Positions 6,696 through 14,728 of a stretch of DNA of 29,309 nt are shown one piece after another. Below the pieces are notes generated by a model, which searched no databases, had not been told where the DNA came from, and saw only the letters and a program-made list of their open reading frames with translations. This DNA is from an uncultured Odoribacter sp. (GTDB lineage: Bacteria; Bacteroidota; Bacteroidia; Bacteroidales; Marinifilaceae): NCBI GenBank assembly GCA_900544025.1, contig UQTM01000039.1, positions 1 to 29,309 on the forward strand, given 5' to 3'. A program made the position numbers and the translations under genes. How positions within the stretch are numbered: position 1 is the first letter of the stretch; every line of letters begins with the position of its first letter.

Positions 6696-7688
6696 ATGGC
6701 AATATTAGCTTTCCAGAAACCGGACAAAGTAATCATGCTTGAATCGACAGACAAATTCGGAAAATTCGAATTTCGTCCGTTAGAGCCTGGTTACGGAATC
6801 ACTATTGGTAATCCGTTGCGCAGAATTTTGCTGTCTTCCTTGGAAGGCTTTGCGATTACCGGTATCAAAATACATGGTGTTGATCATGAGTTTGCCACCA
6901 TTCCGGGTGTAATCGAGGATGTAACCGAGATTATCCTGAATTTGAAGCAAGTTCGGTTTAAAAGAAAAGTAGAGGATGTAGAGGATGAGAAGCTAACTGT
7001 TCTTGTTTCTGGGCAAGAAACTTTCACTGCCGGCGATATCAATAAATTTTTGACTGGTTTTGAAGTCCTCAACACAGATTTGGTAATCTGTAACATGGAT
7101 ACCTCAGTAAATTTCCAGATGGAAATTACCATTCAGAAAGGACGTGGATATGTGCCGAGCACGGAAAATATGCCAACCGATGCAGAGGTAGGTTTTATAC
7201 CTATCGACGCAATTTACACACCTATCCGGAATGTAAAATATGAAATAGAGAACTATCGTGTAGAGGGGAAAACCGACTACGAAAGATTGGTTTTCGAAAT
7301 CGAAACCGATGGTTCTATCAATCCTACCGATGCTTTGAAAGAAGCAGCTAAGATTCTGATTCATCACTTTATGTTGTTCTCAGACGAAAAGATCACTCTG
7401 GAATCTGAAGACAAATACGGTAATGAAGAATTCGACGAAGAAGTTCTCCATATGCGCCAGCTGTTGAAGACAAAACTCGTGGATATGGATCTGTCAGTTC
7501 GTGCTTTGAACTGTCTGAAAGCTGCCGAAGTAGAAACGCTGGGTGAACTGTGTCGCTTCAATAAAAACGACTTGTTGAAATTCCGTAACTTCGGTAAGAA
7601 GTCTTTGACGGAATTGGAAGCTTTGTTGGAGAATAACAACCTGGAATTCGGTATGGATGTTTCTAAGTATAAATTAGATAAGGAATAA
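6696..7688 (+). CDS. rpoA: RNA polymerase subunit alpha
   Basis: The alpha subunit (330 residues) dimerises to start RNA polymerase assembly and contacts upstream DNA and regulators. The N-terminal domain shows GYGITIGNPLRRILLSSLEG (around residues 30-50), essential for dimerisation, and the ALKEAAKILIHHFMLF region near 210-225. The C-terminal domain carries DLSVRALNCLKAAEVETLGE and FGKKSLTELEALL, the DNA-contacting helix-hairpin-helix. Length is standard. It is followed within 5 bp by rplQ. Confidence 0.98.
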   Translation: MAILAFQKPDKVIMLESTDKFGKFEFRPLEPGYGITIGNPLRRILLSSLEGFAITGIKIHGVDHEFATIPGVIEDVTEIILNLKQVRFKRKVEDVEDEKLTVLVSGQETFTAGDINKFLTGFEVLNTDLVICNMDTSVNFQMEITIQKGRGYVPSTENMPTDAEVGFIPIDAIYTPIRNVKYEIENYRVEGKTDYERLVFEIETDGSINPTDALKEAAKILIHHFMLFSDEKITLESEDKYGNEEFDEEVLHMRQLLKTKLVDMDLSVRALNCLKAAEVETLGELCRFNKNDLLKFRNFGKKSLTELEALLENNNLEFGMDVSKYKLDKE

Positions 7689-7693
7689 CGAAG

Positions 7694-8200
7694 ATGAACC
7701 ATAAGAAGAAATTTAACCACCTGAGCAGAACCAGTGCACACAGAAAAGCACTGCTTTCCAATATGGCTGTGTCTTTGATTCTTCACAAAAGAATCAGTAC
7801 AACAGTAGCAAAGGCTAAAGCGCTCAAAATGTATGTTGAGCCGTTGATCACCAAGAGTAAAAACGACAATCAGAATTCACGCCGCGTTGTATTCAGTTAC
7901 CTGGGACAAAAAGAGGCTGTTACCGAATTGTTCGGTGAAATAGCTCCGAAAATTGTAAACCGCCCCGGTGGTTACACCCGCATTTTGCGTACCGGAAACC
8001 GTATCGGTGACAATGCAGAAACCTGCATTATCGAGTTGGTTGATTACAATGCAACTTATACCGAAGTGAAACAGGAAGTGAAGAAAACAGCAACTCGCCG
8101 TCGTCGTCCTTCTGCTAAAAAAGCTGAAGCGACCGATGCAACCGTTGTTGAAGAAGCTCCGAAGGCTGCTGCTGAAGAAGAAGCACCTAAAGCTGAATAA
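7694..8200 (+). CDS. rplQ: 50S ribosomal protein bL17 with C-terminal extension
   Basis: L17 lies close to the nascent-chain exit of the 50S subunit. The conserved core is residues 1 to about 120: KKFNHLSRTSAHRKALLSNM near the start, TTVAKAKALK in the middle and RPGGYTRILRTGNRIGDNAE before the end of the core. The remaining 40 or so residues form a basic patch (TATRRRRPSAKKAE) followed by an alanine/glutamate-rich tail, longer than the E. coli protein. Such tails are common in Bacteroidota. It is the last gene of the operon, closed by a strong terminator. Confidence 0.97.
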   Translation: MNHKKKFNHLSRTSAHRKALLSNMAVSLILHKRISTTVAKAKALKMYVEPLITKSKNDNQNSRRVVFSYLGQKEAVTELFGEIAPKIVNRPGGYTRILRTGNRIGDNAETCIIELVDYNATYTEVKQEVKKTATRRRRPSAKKAEATDATVVEEAPKAAAEEEAPKAE

Positions 8201-8223
8201 GTATTACCACTTATCCATCATAA

Positions 8224-8252
8224 AAGCGAACCTATTGCAGGTTCGCTTTTTT
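8224..8252 (+). terminator. intrinsic terminator of the ribosomal operon
   Basis: Stem AAGCGAACCT (8224-8233) and AGGTTCGCTT (8239-8248) with a 5-base loop, followed by a T-rich run. It lies 23 bases after the rplQ stop and is a classic Rho-independent terminator. Confidence 0.9.
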
Positions 8253-8376
8253 ATTTTCCGTCATCCCAATATCTTGTTATAGATGTTATTATTTATAGCT
8301 ATATGTTAGGAATGATATATATAAATTTTTACAATGAAAGTTAATTCTTGATTTTTCGTTTACTAAATATCATTCT

Positions 8377-8404
8377 TTTGTCGTAACTTGGATGTGCAAT
8401 TTTG
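8377..8404 (+). promoter_or_regulatory. possible eno promoter (weak)
   Basis: The 178-base gap before eno is AT-rich. The best match to the Bacteroidota consensus is CAATTTTG at 8397-8404 (first base deviates), with TTTG at 8377-8380 but only 16 bases between them, shorter than the usual 19-21. It lies 26 bases before the ATG. No other signal stands out in this gap. Confidence 0.3.
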
Positions 8405-8430
8405 CGAAAAACATAAAATAAATTGAAGTA

Positions 8431-9723
8431 ATGACGCATATCGTTGATATCATAGGCCGGGAGATTTTGGACTCCCGGGGAAATCCGACAGTTGAAGTAG
8501 ATGTTATTCTGGAAAGTGGAATTATGGGGCGGGCAGCCGTACCTTCCGGCGCATCGACCGGAGAGCATGAAGCCCTGGAATTGCGCGATGGAGATAAATC
8601 CCGTTATCAGGGTAAAGGTGTGTTGAATGCTGTAAACAATGTGAATACAGTAATTTCCGATGCTTTATTGGGTATGGATGTGACTGAACAAACGGCCATC
8701 GACCGTATGCTGATCAATCTGGACGGAACCAAAACAAAATCGAATTTGGGCGCTAACGCCATGCTGGGGGTATCTCTGGCCTGCGCTAAAGCGGCTGCCA
8801 ATGCTTTGGAAATTCCTCTTTACCGTTATATCGGAGGGTGTAATGCCAAGGTTTTGCCGGTACCTATGATGAATATTATCAATGGTGGCTCACATTCCGA
8901 TTCTCCTATTGCTTTCCAGGAATTTATGATTCGCCCGGTAGGAGCTAAGTCTTTTAAGGAAGCCGTTCGTATGGGGGCAGAGGTATTTCACACCCTGAAA
9001 AAGGTATTGCACGACCGTGGCTTGAGTACGGCAGTGGGCGATGAAGGCGGTTTTGCACCTGTTTTAAAGGGAACGGAAGATGCTTTGGAATCAATCATAG
9101 AAGCGATTAAAAAAGCAGGTTATAAACCGGGAGAGGATGTGATGATCGGATTGGATTGTGCTTCTTCCGAGTTTTACAAAAACGGTATTTACGATTATAC
9201 CATATTTGAAGGAGCTAACGGAGCTAAACGGAGTTCAACCGAACAAGTGCTTTATCTGGAAGAATTGATCGATAAATATCCGATCGATTCTATCGAAGAC
9301 GGTATGTCGGAAAACGATTGGGACGGCTGGGAAATGCTGACGGCAAAAATCGGTGATCGTTGCCAGTTGGTAGGAGACGACCTTTTTGTAACCAATGTAG
9401 AATATTTAAAGAAGGGCATCGAGCTGGGTTGTGCCAATTCGATTCTGATTAAAGTAAACCAGATCGGAACATTGACCGAAACACTGGATGCTATCGAAAT
9501 GGCACATCGTGCCGGTTATACTTCGGTTACTTCGCATCGTTCCGGTGAAACCGAGGATGCTACGATTGCAGATATCGCCGTAGCTACGAATTCCGGACAG
9601 ATTAAGACCGGTTCCATGAGCCGTTCCGACCGTATGGCAAAATACAATCAGTTGCTGCGCATCGAAGAAGAATTGGGCGAGGACGCTGTTTTCTTCGGCA
9701 GACGGTTCAATAAAAAGAAATAA
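8431..9723 (+). CDS. eno: enolase (phosphopyruvate hydratase)
   Basis: Converts 2-phosphoglycerate to phosphoenolpyruvate in glycolysis and the reverse in gluconeogenesis; cytosolic and Mg-dependent. 430 residues, standard length. The N-terminal IIGREILDSRGNPTVEVDV and GASTGEHEALELRDGD are typical. The catalytic lysine K341 lies in ILIKVNQIGTLTET, the enolase signature. H369 lies in SHRSGETED, and the metal-binding acidic residues are in GLDCASSEF, SIEDGMSENDWDGW and LVGDDLF. It is monocistronic: own upstream gap, own terminator. Confidence 0.98.
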   Translation: MTHIVDIIGREILDSRGNPTVEVDVILESGIMGRAAVPSGASTGEHEALELRDGDKSRYQGKGVLNAVNNVNTVISDALLGMDVTEQTAIDRMLINLDGTKTKSNLGANAMLGVSLACAKAAANALEIPLYRYIGGCNAKVLPVPMMNIINGGSHSDSPIAFQEFMIRPVGAKSFKEAVRMGAEVFHTLKKVLHDRGLSTAVGDEGGFAPVLKGTEDALESIIEAIKKAGYKPGEDVMIGLDCASSEFYKNGIYDYTIFEGANGAKRSSTEQVLYLEELIDKYPIDSIEDGMSENDWDGWEMLTAKIGDRCQLVGDDLFVTNVEYLKKGIELGCANSILIKVNQIGTLTETLDAIEMAHRAGYTSVTSHRSGETEDATIADIAVATNSGQIKTGSMSRSDRMAKYNQLLRIEEELGEDAVFFGRRFNKKK

Positions 9724-9740
9724 AGTTCAATAAGCCGGAT

Positions 9741-9776
9741 AAAAAGAGATTACCTATGTGGTAATCTCTTTTTTGT
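9741..9776 (+). terminator. intrinsic terminator after eno, possibly bidirectional
   Basis: A perfect 14-bp stem (9741-9754 with 9760-9773), loop TATGT, with T-run on the plus strand and A-run on the other side. It lies between convergent eno and corA, so it can serve both. The 90 bases from there to the corA stop hold nothing I recognise. Confidence 0.88.
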
Positions 9777-9864
9777 TTTATGAATAAATGCCTGGTGATG
9801 TTTCGGTATGTTTGTCGGATACGCATCCGGTCGCTGATCGATTAACCAGTTGCCGGGAAACAAA

Positions 9865-10926
9865 TTACAACCATTTTTTCCGTTTGAAGAAAAACAGCAT
9901 AACAATGGCGATTATAATCATGATCGCCCATAAAATATAGTAGGCATTCGGATAATGTAAGGCCGGAATATATTCGAAATTCATTCCATATACACCAACG
10001 ATGAAAGTAAGAGGGATAAAAATAGCAGAAAAAATAGTCAGCACTTTCATCACATCGTTCACGTTATTACTGATGTTTGCATTGTAGCTGTTTTGTTGGT
10101 CGGAAACCATCATGTAATAAATTTCTATCGCTTCCAGAGCCTGAGTGACCAATCCTTCCAAATCACGAAGATAAGCGTAGGTGCGTTCGTTGATCAGGTC
10201 GGAATCCGAGGTAATGAAGCGGGTCATTGCTTCTTTAACCGGGCGGATATTTTTACGGATATACGATAATTCGGTTTTGTAATGATAGATATCCTGAATG
10301 ATCTTTTTACCGCTGCTTAACAGGATTTTTTCCTGTTCTTCGATCGAATTTCCTAATTTTTCAATATTCAGGATATAACTGTCCACCAAAGTGTCTATCA
10401 ATGTGTAGCAAAGGTAATCGGGGGAGTAAGTTCTGATTTTGCTTAGGCCGGAATACAGGCGTTTTGTAACGTCCTCGAAATATTTAGTGTTGGTTTCCTG
10501 TATTGTAATCAGATAGTTACTTCCTAAGATCATCGAAATTTGGTCGAACTCCGCTTTTCTGGTTTCTTTATTGAAAAACAGTGATTTCAGGATGATAAAG
10601 ATATGGGTGTCGTCTTCGTTCATTTTGGGGCGTTCGTCCGTGTTCAGGATATCTTCTAAAACCAATGAAGGAATTGTAAATTTTTTGCCGACCTGCTCGA
10701 TCAGCGAGGTGTCGTGCAGCCCTTCGATCGAAATCCAGGTGACATGGTCGTCGGAAATGTATTCATTTATCTTGTCCAGCGATTTCAGTTCACCTTCTTT
10801 GAGATACTCTGCATTGTATTGGGTGACATTGATACACGGACGGTCTATCTTTTGCCGTCCGATGAAGATTAGCGATCCGGGAGCAGCTCCTTTGGATTTT
10901 TGTTTATCCTTTAAAAAACGTGCCAT
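9865..10926 (-). CDS. corA: CorA-family magnesium/divalent cation channel
   Basis: Pentameric inner-membrane channel for Mg2+ and Co2+ uptake. The long cytosolic N-terminal domain ends in two transmembrane helices near the C-terminus. TM1 (VLTIFSAIFIPLTFIVGVY) is followed by the signature YGMNF, whose GMN forms the selectivity filter, a short periplasmic loop and TM2 (YILWAIMIIIAIVMLFFF), ending in a KRKKWL tail. Length is about 353 residues, normal. I chose the ATG at 10926 (MARFLKD); a TTG nine bases upstream is the only longer alternative. It lies 31 bp downstream of mscS, probably the same transcript. Confidence 0.93.
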   Translation of the reverse strand: MARFLKDKQKSKGAAPGSLIFIGRQKIDRPCINVTQYNAEYLKEGELKSLDKINEYISDDHVTWISIEGLHDTSLIEQVGKKFTIPSLVLEDILNTDERPKMNEDDTHIFIILKSLFFNKETRKAEFDQISMILGSNYLITIQETNTKYFEDVTKRLYSGLSKIRTYSPDYLCYTLIDTLVDSYILNIEKLGNSIEEQEKILLSSGKKIIQDIYHYKTELSYIRKNIRPVKEAMTRFITSDSDLINERTYAYLRDLEGLVTQALEAIEIYYMMVSDQQNSYNANISNNVNDVMKVLTIFSAIFIPLTFIVGVYGMNFEYIPALHYPNAYYILWAIMIIIAIVMLFFFKRKKWL

Positions 10927-10957
10927 AATGAGCAAAGGTTATATTCCATGGGGAATC

Positions 10958-12469
10958 TTAGTTTGAGGTTTCTGTCTTTTTCAACTCCACAGGGAAAGCC
11001 TTGGTCACTTCTCCGGTGTAAATGCTGAGGTGCGGGAATGGGATTTCGATGTTCCTGGCGTCGAAGGCTTTCTTGATGCGCCGGCGATACTCCCGGCTGA
11101 CAGCCCATTGCATGCCCGATTTGGTTGTTAATTTCACTTTTAGGATCACTGCACTGTCGCCGAATTGATCTACTCCCCATACATCTACCGGAGCGAGCAT
11201 GCGCGGACCGAAATCTTTGTCATTTTGCATTTCTTCTCCTACTTGTTTCATGACTTCCGATACTTTGTCGGTATCTTCTTTATAGGCAACGCCGATGTCC
11301 ACGACAATGGCCGACCAGCCTTTGGTCATATTGGAAAGAGTGTTGATCTTGCCATTCTGGAAAATATGTACGACACCCGAAGAATCCCGCAGGGTGGTGG
11401 TACGCATTTCTATTTTTTCGACTGTTCCTGTCGTGCCGTTGATAATGGCGACATCACCGGTGCGGATCTGGTCTTCCAGTAAAATAAAGAAACCGGAAAT
11501 AAAGTCCCGGACTAATTCCTGAGCACCGAAACCTACGGCCAGGCCGACGATTCCCGCACTGGCCAAAATGGGCGCAATGTTGATATTGAATTTGCCTAAC
11601 AGGATCAGGATAAAGATCGTCCATAAAAATATTCGGCCTATGCCGTAAATGATGCCGGAAAGGGTATTGATTCGTTTCTGCCCTTCGTCATTGTCGATGT
11701 CTTCGGCTTTATATATCCGGTTTAAAGCAACTTTCTTAATTCGTTTTACGAGGTAGTGGAGTAGCCGCATCAAAGCGATAAAGAGACATATTAAAATAGC
11801 TATCGAAGGGACCTGGGTAATGGTCCAGCTCATTAATTTGTGTGTGAGATCGTGCCAGAAGGCCTTTTCTGTGATATTGCTATGCGAAGGATTCCAGAAA
11901 ATGGCTAAAGTGGTGACACCTGTTTTGGCCGGGATACTGTCGGCAACGATCATGCCGGTGGAATCGTCCCAAACCTTATGTTTCAGGTGGCGGGGATTGA
12001 TCTCGAAATTTGCATCGATTTCAGGGACGAACATAATGATTTCGTCGAGAGAGGGAATAAAATCGGTATTTTCATAAGCCGCACGGATTTCACCGACATT
12101 GGATTGAAGCCCGATTCCTTTTTCCGTTGTATAGCGTTTGTCTTTGATGACGATCCGGGTAATTCTCGATCCCTCGTCGTTTTTAGTTTGAGGACTGGCG
12201 ATCAGTAACAGGCGGTTTTGCTTATCGTAAACATAGAAATTATCCGAAGCATCTGCTGTCAGTTCGCTTTTCGTTTTTATTTTTTTAATCTGATTTTCTG
12301 AAAAAAGGCTGTGTAAATCTTTAATCGTCATGCCTTTTTTGATTATTCCCACTTGATTCGGAGCAATCAGAAACTCCTCTTTTTCTGTATCTACGGTTTG
12401 TTTTGGGGTGGAAAGGGTACAACTTCCCCCCAACATGAGGATGAATAAAATAATAAATATGTTTCGCAT
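10958..12469 (-). CDS. MscS-family mechanosensitive channel with N-terminal lipoprotein-like domain
   Basis: Predicted small-conductance mechanosensitive channel of 503 residues. The MscS core is clear: the pore helix region GLAVGFGAQELVRDFISGFF followed by the beta domain with EDQIRTGDVAIINGTTGTVE and the C-terminal alpha-beta part ending EIPFPHLSIYTG. About three membrane helices precede it (around residues 205-235 and 275-325). The N-terminus is unusual: MRNIFIILFILMLGGSC looks like a lipoprotein signal with a cysteine at 17. About 180 residues follow that would lie outside the membrane, containing a KKGMTIKDL segment similar in style to SmpA/OmlA-type domains. The function of that domain is not known to me. 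It is first gene of a minus-strand pair with corA. Confidence 0.9.
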   Translation of the reverse strand: MRNIFIILFILMLGGSCTLSTPKQTVDTEKEEFLIAPNQVGIIKKGMTIKDLHSLFSENQIKKIKTKSELTADASDNFYVYDKQNRLLLIASPQTKNDEGSRITRIVIKDKRYTTEKGIGLQSNVGEIRAAYENTDFIPSLDEIIMFVPEIDANFEINPRHLKHKVWDDSTGMIVADSIPAKTGVTTLAIFWNPSHSNITEKAFWHDLTHKLMSWTITQVPSIAILICLFIALMRLLHYLVKRIKKVALNRIYKAEDIDNDEGQKRINTLSGIIYGIGRIFLWTIFILILLGKFNINIAPILASAGIVGLAVGFGAQELVRDFISGFFILLEDQIRTGDVAIINGTTGTVEKIEMRTTTLRDSSGVVHIFQNGKINTLSNMTKGWSAIVVDIGVAYKEDTDKVSEVMKQVGEEMQNDKDFGPRMLAPVDVWGVDQFGDSAVILKVKLTTKSGMQWAVSREYRRRIKKAFDARNIEIPFPHLSIYTGEVTKAFPVELKKTETSN

Positions 12470-12491
12470 AATAGGTCGTGTTAGTTTCCTA

Positions 12492-12522
12492 CAAATTTAC
12501 GGAATCCCTTGTCTAAAACCAA
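12492..12522 (-). promoter_or_regulatory. promoter for mscS-corA
   Basis: Read on the minus strand: TTG (12522-12520), 20 bases, TAAATTTG (12499-12492). The downstream box is a perfect TAnnTTTG. The start point would be roughly 17 bases before the mscS ATG. Confidence 0.6.
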
Positions 12523-12728
12523 TGTGAACCTCTTATTAAAATTTAAGAAAATAAGTAAAAATTCGCAAGTGAGAACGAGTGCCGGAAAGCAGGTTTTGAA
12601 CTAAAGGGTATCGGGAAAGAAATACCGGAATTTTTCCGCTTATATTTATCTGAAAATAGAGAAAAAATGACGTTTTTCAGGATGTATTTTTGACCTAATT
12701 TTATCATTTTCAGGATAAAAAATTGTTG

Positions 12729-12742
12729 AAACGTTTGCGCAA
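12729..12742. promoter_or_regulatory. LacI/PurR-like operator candidate upstream of korA
   Basis: Two overlapping perfect palindromes: AAACGTTT (12729-12736) and TTGCGCAA (12735-12742). The stretch AAACGTTTGCG equals the right part of the LacI-family (PurR-type) operator with its central CG. It lies about 50 bases upstream of the proposed korA promoter. No LacI-type regulator gene is in the window. Confidence 0.35.
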
Positions 12743-12792
12743 TCGTTGATTATCAAGGCTCTCTGACTGTGGGAAAAAATGTGTTTTTTAAC

Positions 12793-12822
12793 TTGTTTAG
12801 ACGATACGATTCGCTACCTTTA
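12793..12822 (+). promoter_or_regulatory. promoter for korAB
   Basis: TTG (12793-12795), 19 bases, TACCTTTA (12815-12822), which differs from TAnnTTTG only in the last base. A leader of about 43 bases would precede the korA ATG. Confidence 0.5.
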
Positions 12823-12869
12823 CTATGTTTTACAACATAAAAATTTAAGAAAAAGTATCCTATTTTATT

Positions 12870-14714
12870 ATGACTCAAGAAGCAAAAGTTATAGAGAAGC
12901 ACGATGTTGTGATCCGTTTCTCCGGTGATTCGGGGGATGGAATGCAATTAACCGGACAGCAATTTTCGGATACCTCCGCCTTATTTGGAAATGATGTAGC
13001 GACTTTTCCTGATTATCCGGCCGAGATCCGCGCTCCTCAGGGCACGGTGGGAGGCGTTTCCGGTTTTCAGGTTCATATCGGAGAAGAACACATCACTACT
13101 CCGGGCGATTATGCGGATGTGCTTGTTGCAATGAATCCGGCAGCCTTAAAGGCTAATTTAAGATGGGCGAAAAAAGCAGGTACGATCATTGTCGATACCG
13201 ATGCTTTTACCGATAGACATATAGAGCGAGCGGGATATACCGTAAATCCGTTGGAAGACGGTTCCCTGGCGGATTATAATGTAATTCCGGTAAGAATAAC
13301 GGAATTGACGATCGAGGCATTGAAAGAAACGGGGCTCGATCAAAAGTCGGTATTGAGGTGCAAAAATATGTTTGCCCTGGGGATGATTTACTGGATGTTC
13401 GAACGTTCCGTTGAGCATACCGAGGCCTTTTTCGATATTAAATTCGGTAAAAAGCCATCGATTGCATCGGCAAATAAGCTGGTGTTGCGTGCCGGATATA
13501 ATTATGCATCGAATGTGCATGCTTTGGCGGTGCATTTTAAAGTGTCGCCCGCTACGATAGAGAAAGGGAAATACCGTACGATTACAGGAAATAAGGCTAC
13601 GGCCTGGGGATTGCTGGCTGCTGCGGAAAAAGCGGGACTGCCTCTGTTTTGTGGTTCTTATCCCATTACTCCGGCTACGGATATTTTGCACGAGCTGGCA
13701 CTCCGGCGTGATCTGGGAGCGAAAACCTATCAGGCGGAAGATGAGATCGGAGGGATATGTACGGCAATAGGTGCCAGCTATGCCGGGAATTTTGCCGTGA
13801 CTACGACCTCCGGACCCGGATTGGCTTTGAAGTCGGAAGCCTGTGGTTTGGCTGTCATGGCAGAACTGCCTTTGGTGATTGTGGATGTACAGCGTGGAGG
13901 TCCTTCTACGGGATTACCCACTAAGACGGAACAGTCCGATTTGTTGCAGGCGTTATACGGGCGTAACGGGGAATGTCCCATGCCTGTGATTGCAGCCAGC
14001 ACATCCGGCAATTGTTTCGATTATGCTTTTATGGCGGGTAAGATCGCTTTGGAACACATGACTCCGGTTATCCTGCTGACAGACGGTTTTTTGGCTAACG
14101 GGGCACAGCCGTGGTTAATTCCTTCCATGGCGAAATTACCTCCGATCCGGCTTCGGGTAGCTAAAGAAGGCGATGAATATCAGCCTTATGCCCGCGATCC
14201 GGAAACTTTGGCAAGAACCTGGGCATGGCCGGGAACAAAGGGATTGGAACATCGAATCGGCGGCCTTGAAAAGATGAACATTACCGGGAATATCAGTTAT
14301 GTTCCTGAAAACCATCAGGTGATGACCGATCTGAGGGAAGTCAAAGTAGAACGTATCGCCCAATATATTCCGGAACAGGAAGTGTATGGAAATGCAAAGG
14401 GAGGAGAAGTGCTGATTGTGGGTTGGGGTGGAACGTACGGGCATTTGATTTCGGTGGTGAAGGAAATGCGTTCGGAAGGTAAAGACGTCAGTCTGGCACA
14501 TTTCAACTATATCAATCCTTTACCTAAGAATACGGGTGACATTTTATCCCGTTATAAGAAAATAATCGTATGTGAGTTGAATCTGGGACAATTCGCTGCT
14601 TATTTAAGAAGTAAATATCCGGAATATACTTATTTACAATGCAATAAGGTTGAAGGGCTGCCTTTCACCGTTGTTGAATTGAAGGAAAAGATCGATCGTT
14701 TGATGAATGCTTAA
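12870..14714 (+). CDS. korA: 2-oxoacid:ferredoxin oxidoreductase, fused gamma-alpha subunit (KorA)
   Basis: Subunit of an enzyme that oxidatively decarboxylates a 2-oxoacid, most likely 2-oxoglutarate, to the acyl-CoA with ferredoxin as acceptor, or runs in reverse. 614 residues. The N-terminal third is the gamma domain (VVIRFSGDSGDGMQLTGQQF, PDYPAEIRAPQGT). The alpha domain begins near residue 235 with GNKATAWGL and carries YPITP at 264-268, followed by EDEIGG and TTTSGPGLALKSEA. The gamma-alpha fusion with a separate beta subunit is the standard KorA layout in Bacteroidota. korB follows after 14 bp. Substrate specificity cannot be fixed from sequence by eye. Confidence 0.93.
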   Translation: MTQEAKVIEKHDVVIRFSGDSGDGMQLTGQQFSDTSALFGNDVATFPDYPAEIRAPQGTVGGVSGFQVHIGEEHITTPGDYADVLVAMNPAALKANLRWAKKAGTIIVDTDAFTDRHIERAGYTVNPLEDGSLADYNVIPVRITELTIEALKETGLDQKSVLRCKNMFALGMIYWMFERSVEHTEAFFDIKFGKKPSIASANKLVLRAGYNYASNVHALAVHFKVSPATIEKGKYRTITGNKATAWGLLAAAEKAGLPLFCGSYPITPATDILHELALRRDLGAKTYQAEDEIGGICTAIGASYAGNFAVTTTSGPGLALKSEACGLAVMAELPLVIVDVQRGGPSTGLPTKTEQSDLLQALYGRNGECPMPVIAASTSGNCFDYAFMAGKIALEHMTPVILLTDGFLANGAQPWLIPSMAKLPPIRLRVAKEGDEYQPYARDPETLARTWAWPGTKGLEHRIGGLEKMNITGNISYVPENHQVMTDLREVKVERIAQYIPEQEVYGNAKGGEVLIVGWGGTYGHLISVVKEMRSEGKDVSLAHFNYINPLPKNTGDILSRYKKIIVCELNLGQFAAYLRSKYPEYTYLQCNKVEGLPFTVVELKEKIDRLMNA

Positions 14715-14728
14715 GTTGAGAATGTATT

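Larger units (their letters stand above)
12470..12869. other. 400-bp divergent intergenic region between mscS and korA
   Basis: No credible coding frame. It holds a minus-strand promoter near the mscS side (12492-12522), a plus-strand promoter near the korA side (12793-12822) and a LacI/PurR-like palindrome at 12729-12742. The middle part (12523-12728) is AT-rich and I recognise nothing in it. Confidence 0.7.

Noticed and set aside
10927..10935. TTG start for corA at 10935
   Set aside because: It adds only three residues and the ATG at 10926 is available.
12753..12947. 64-codon minus-strand frame over the korA promoter
   Set aside because: It overlaps the promoter and the start of korA and has no recognisable features.
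13158..13691. 177-codon minus-strand frame inside korA
   Set aside because: It is fully antisense to a strongly conserved gene, has no family features and no promoter or start signal.
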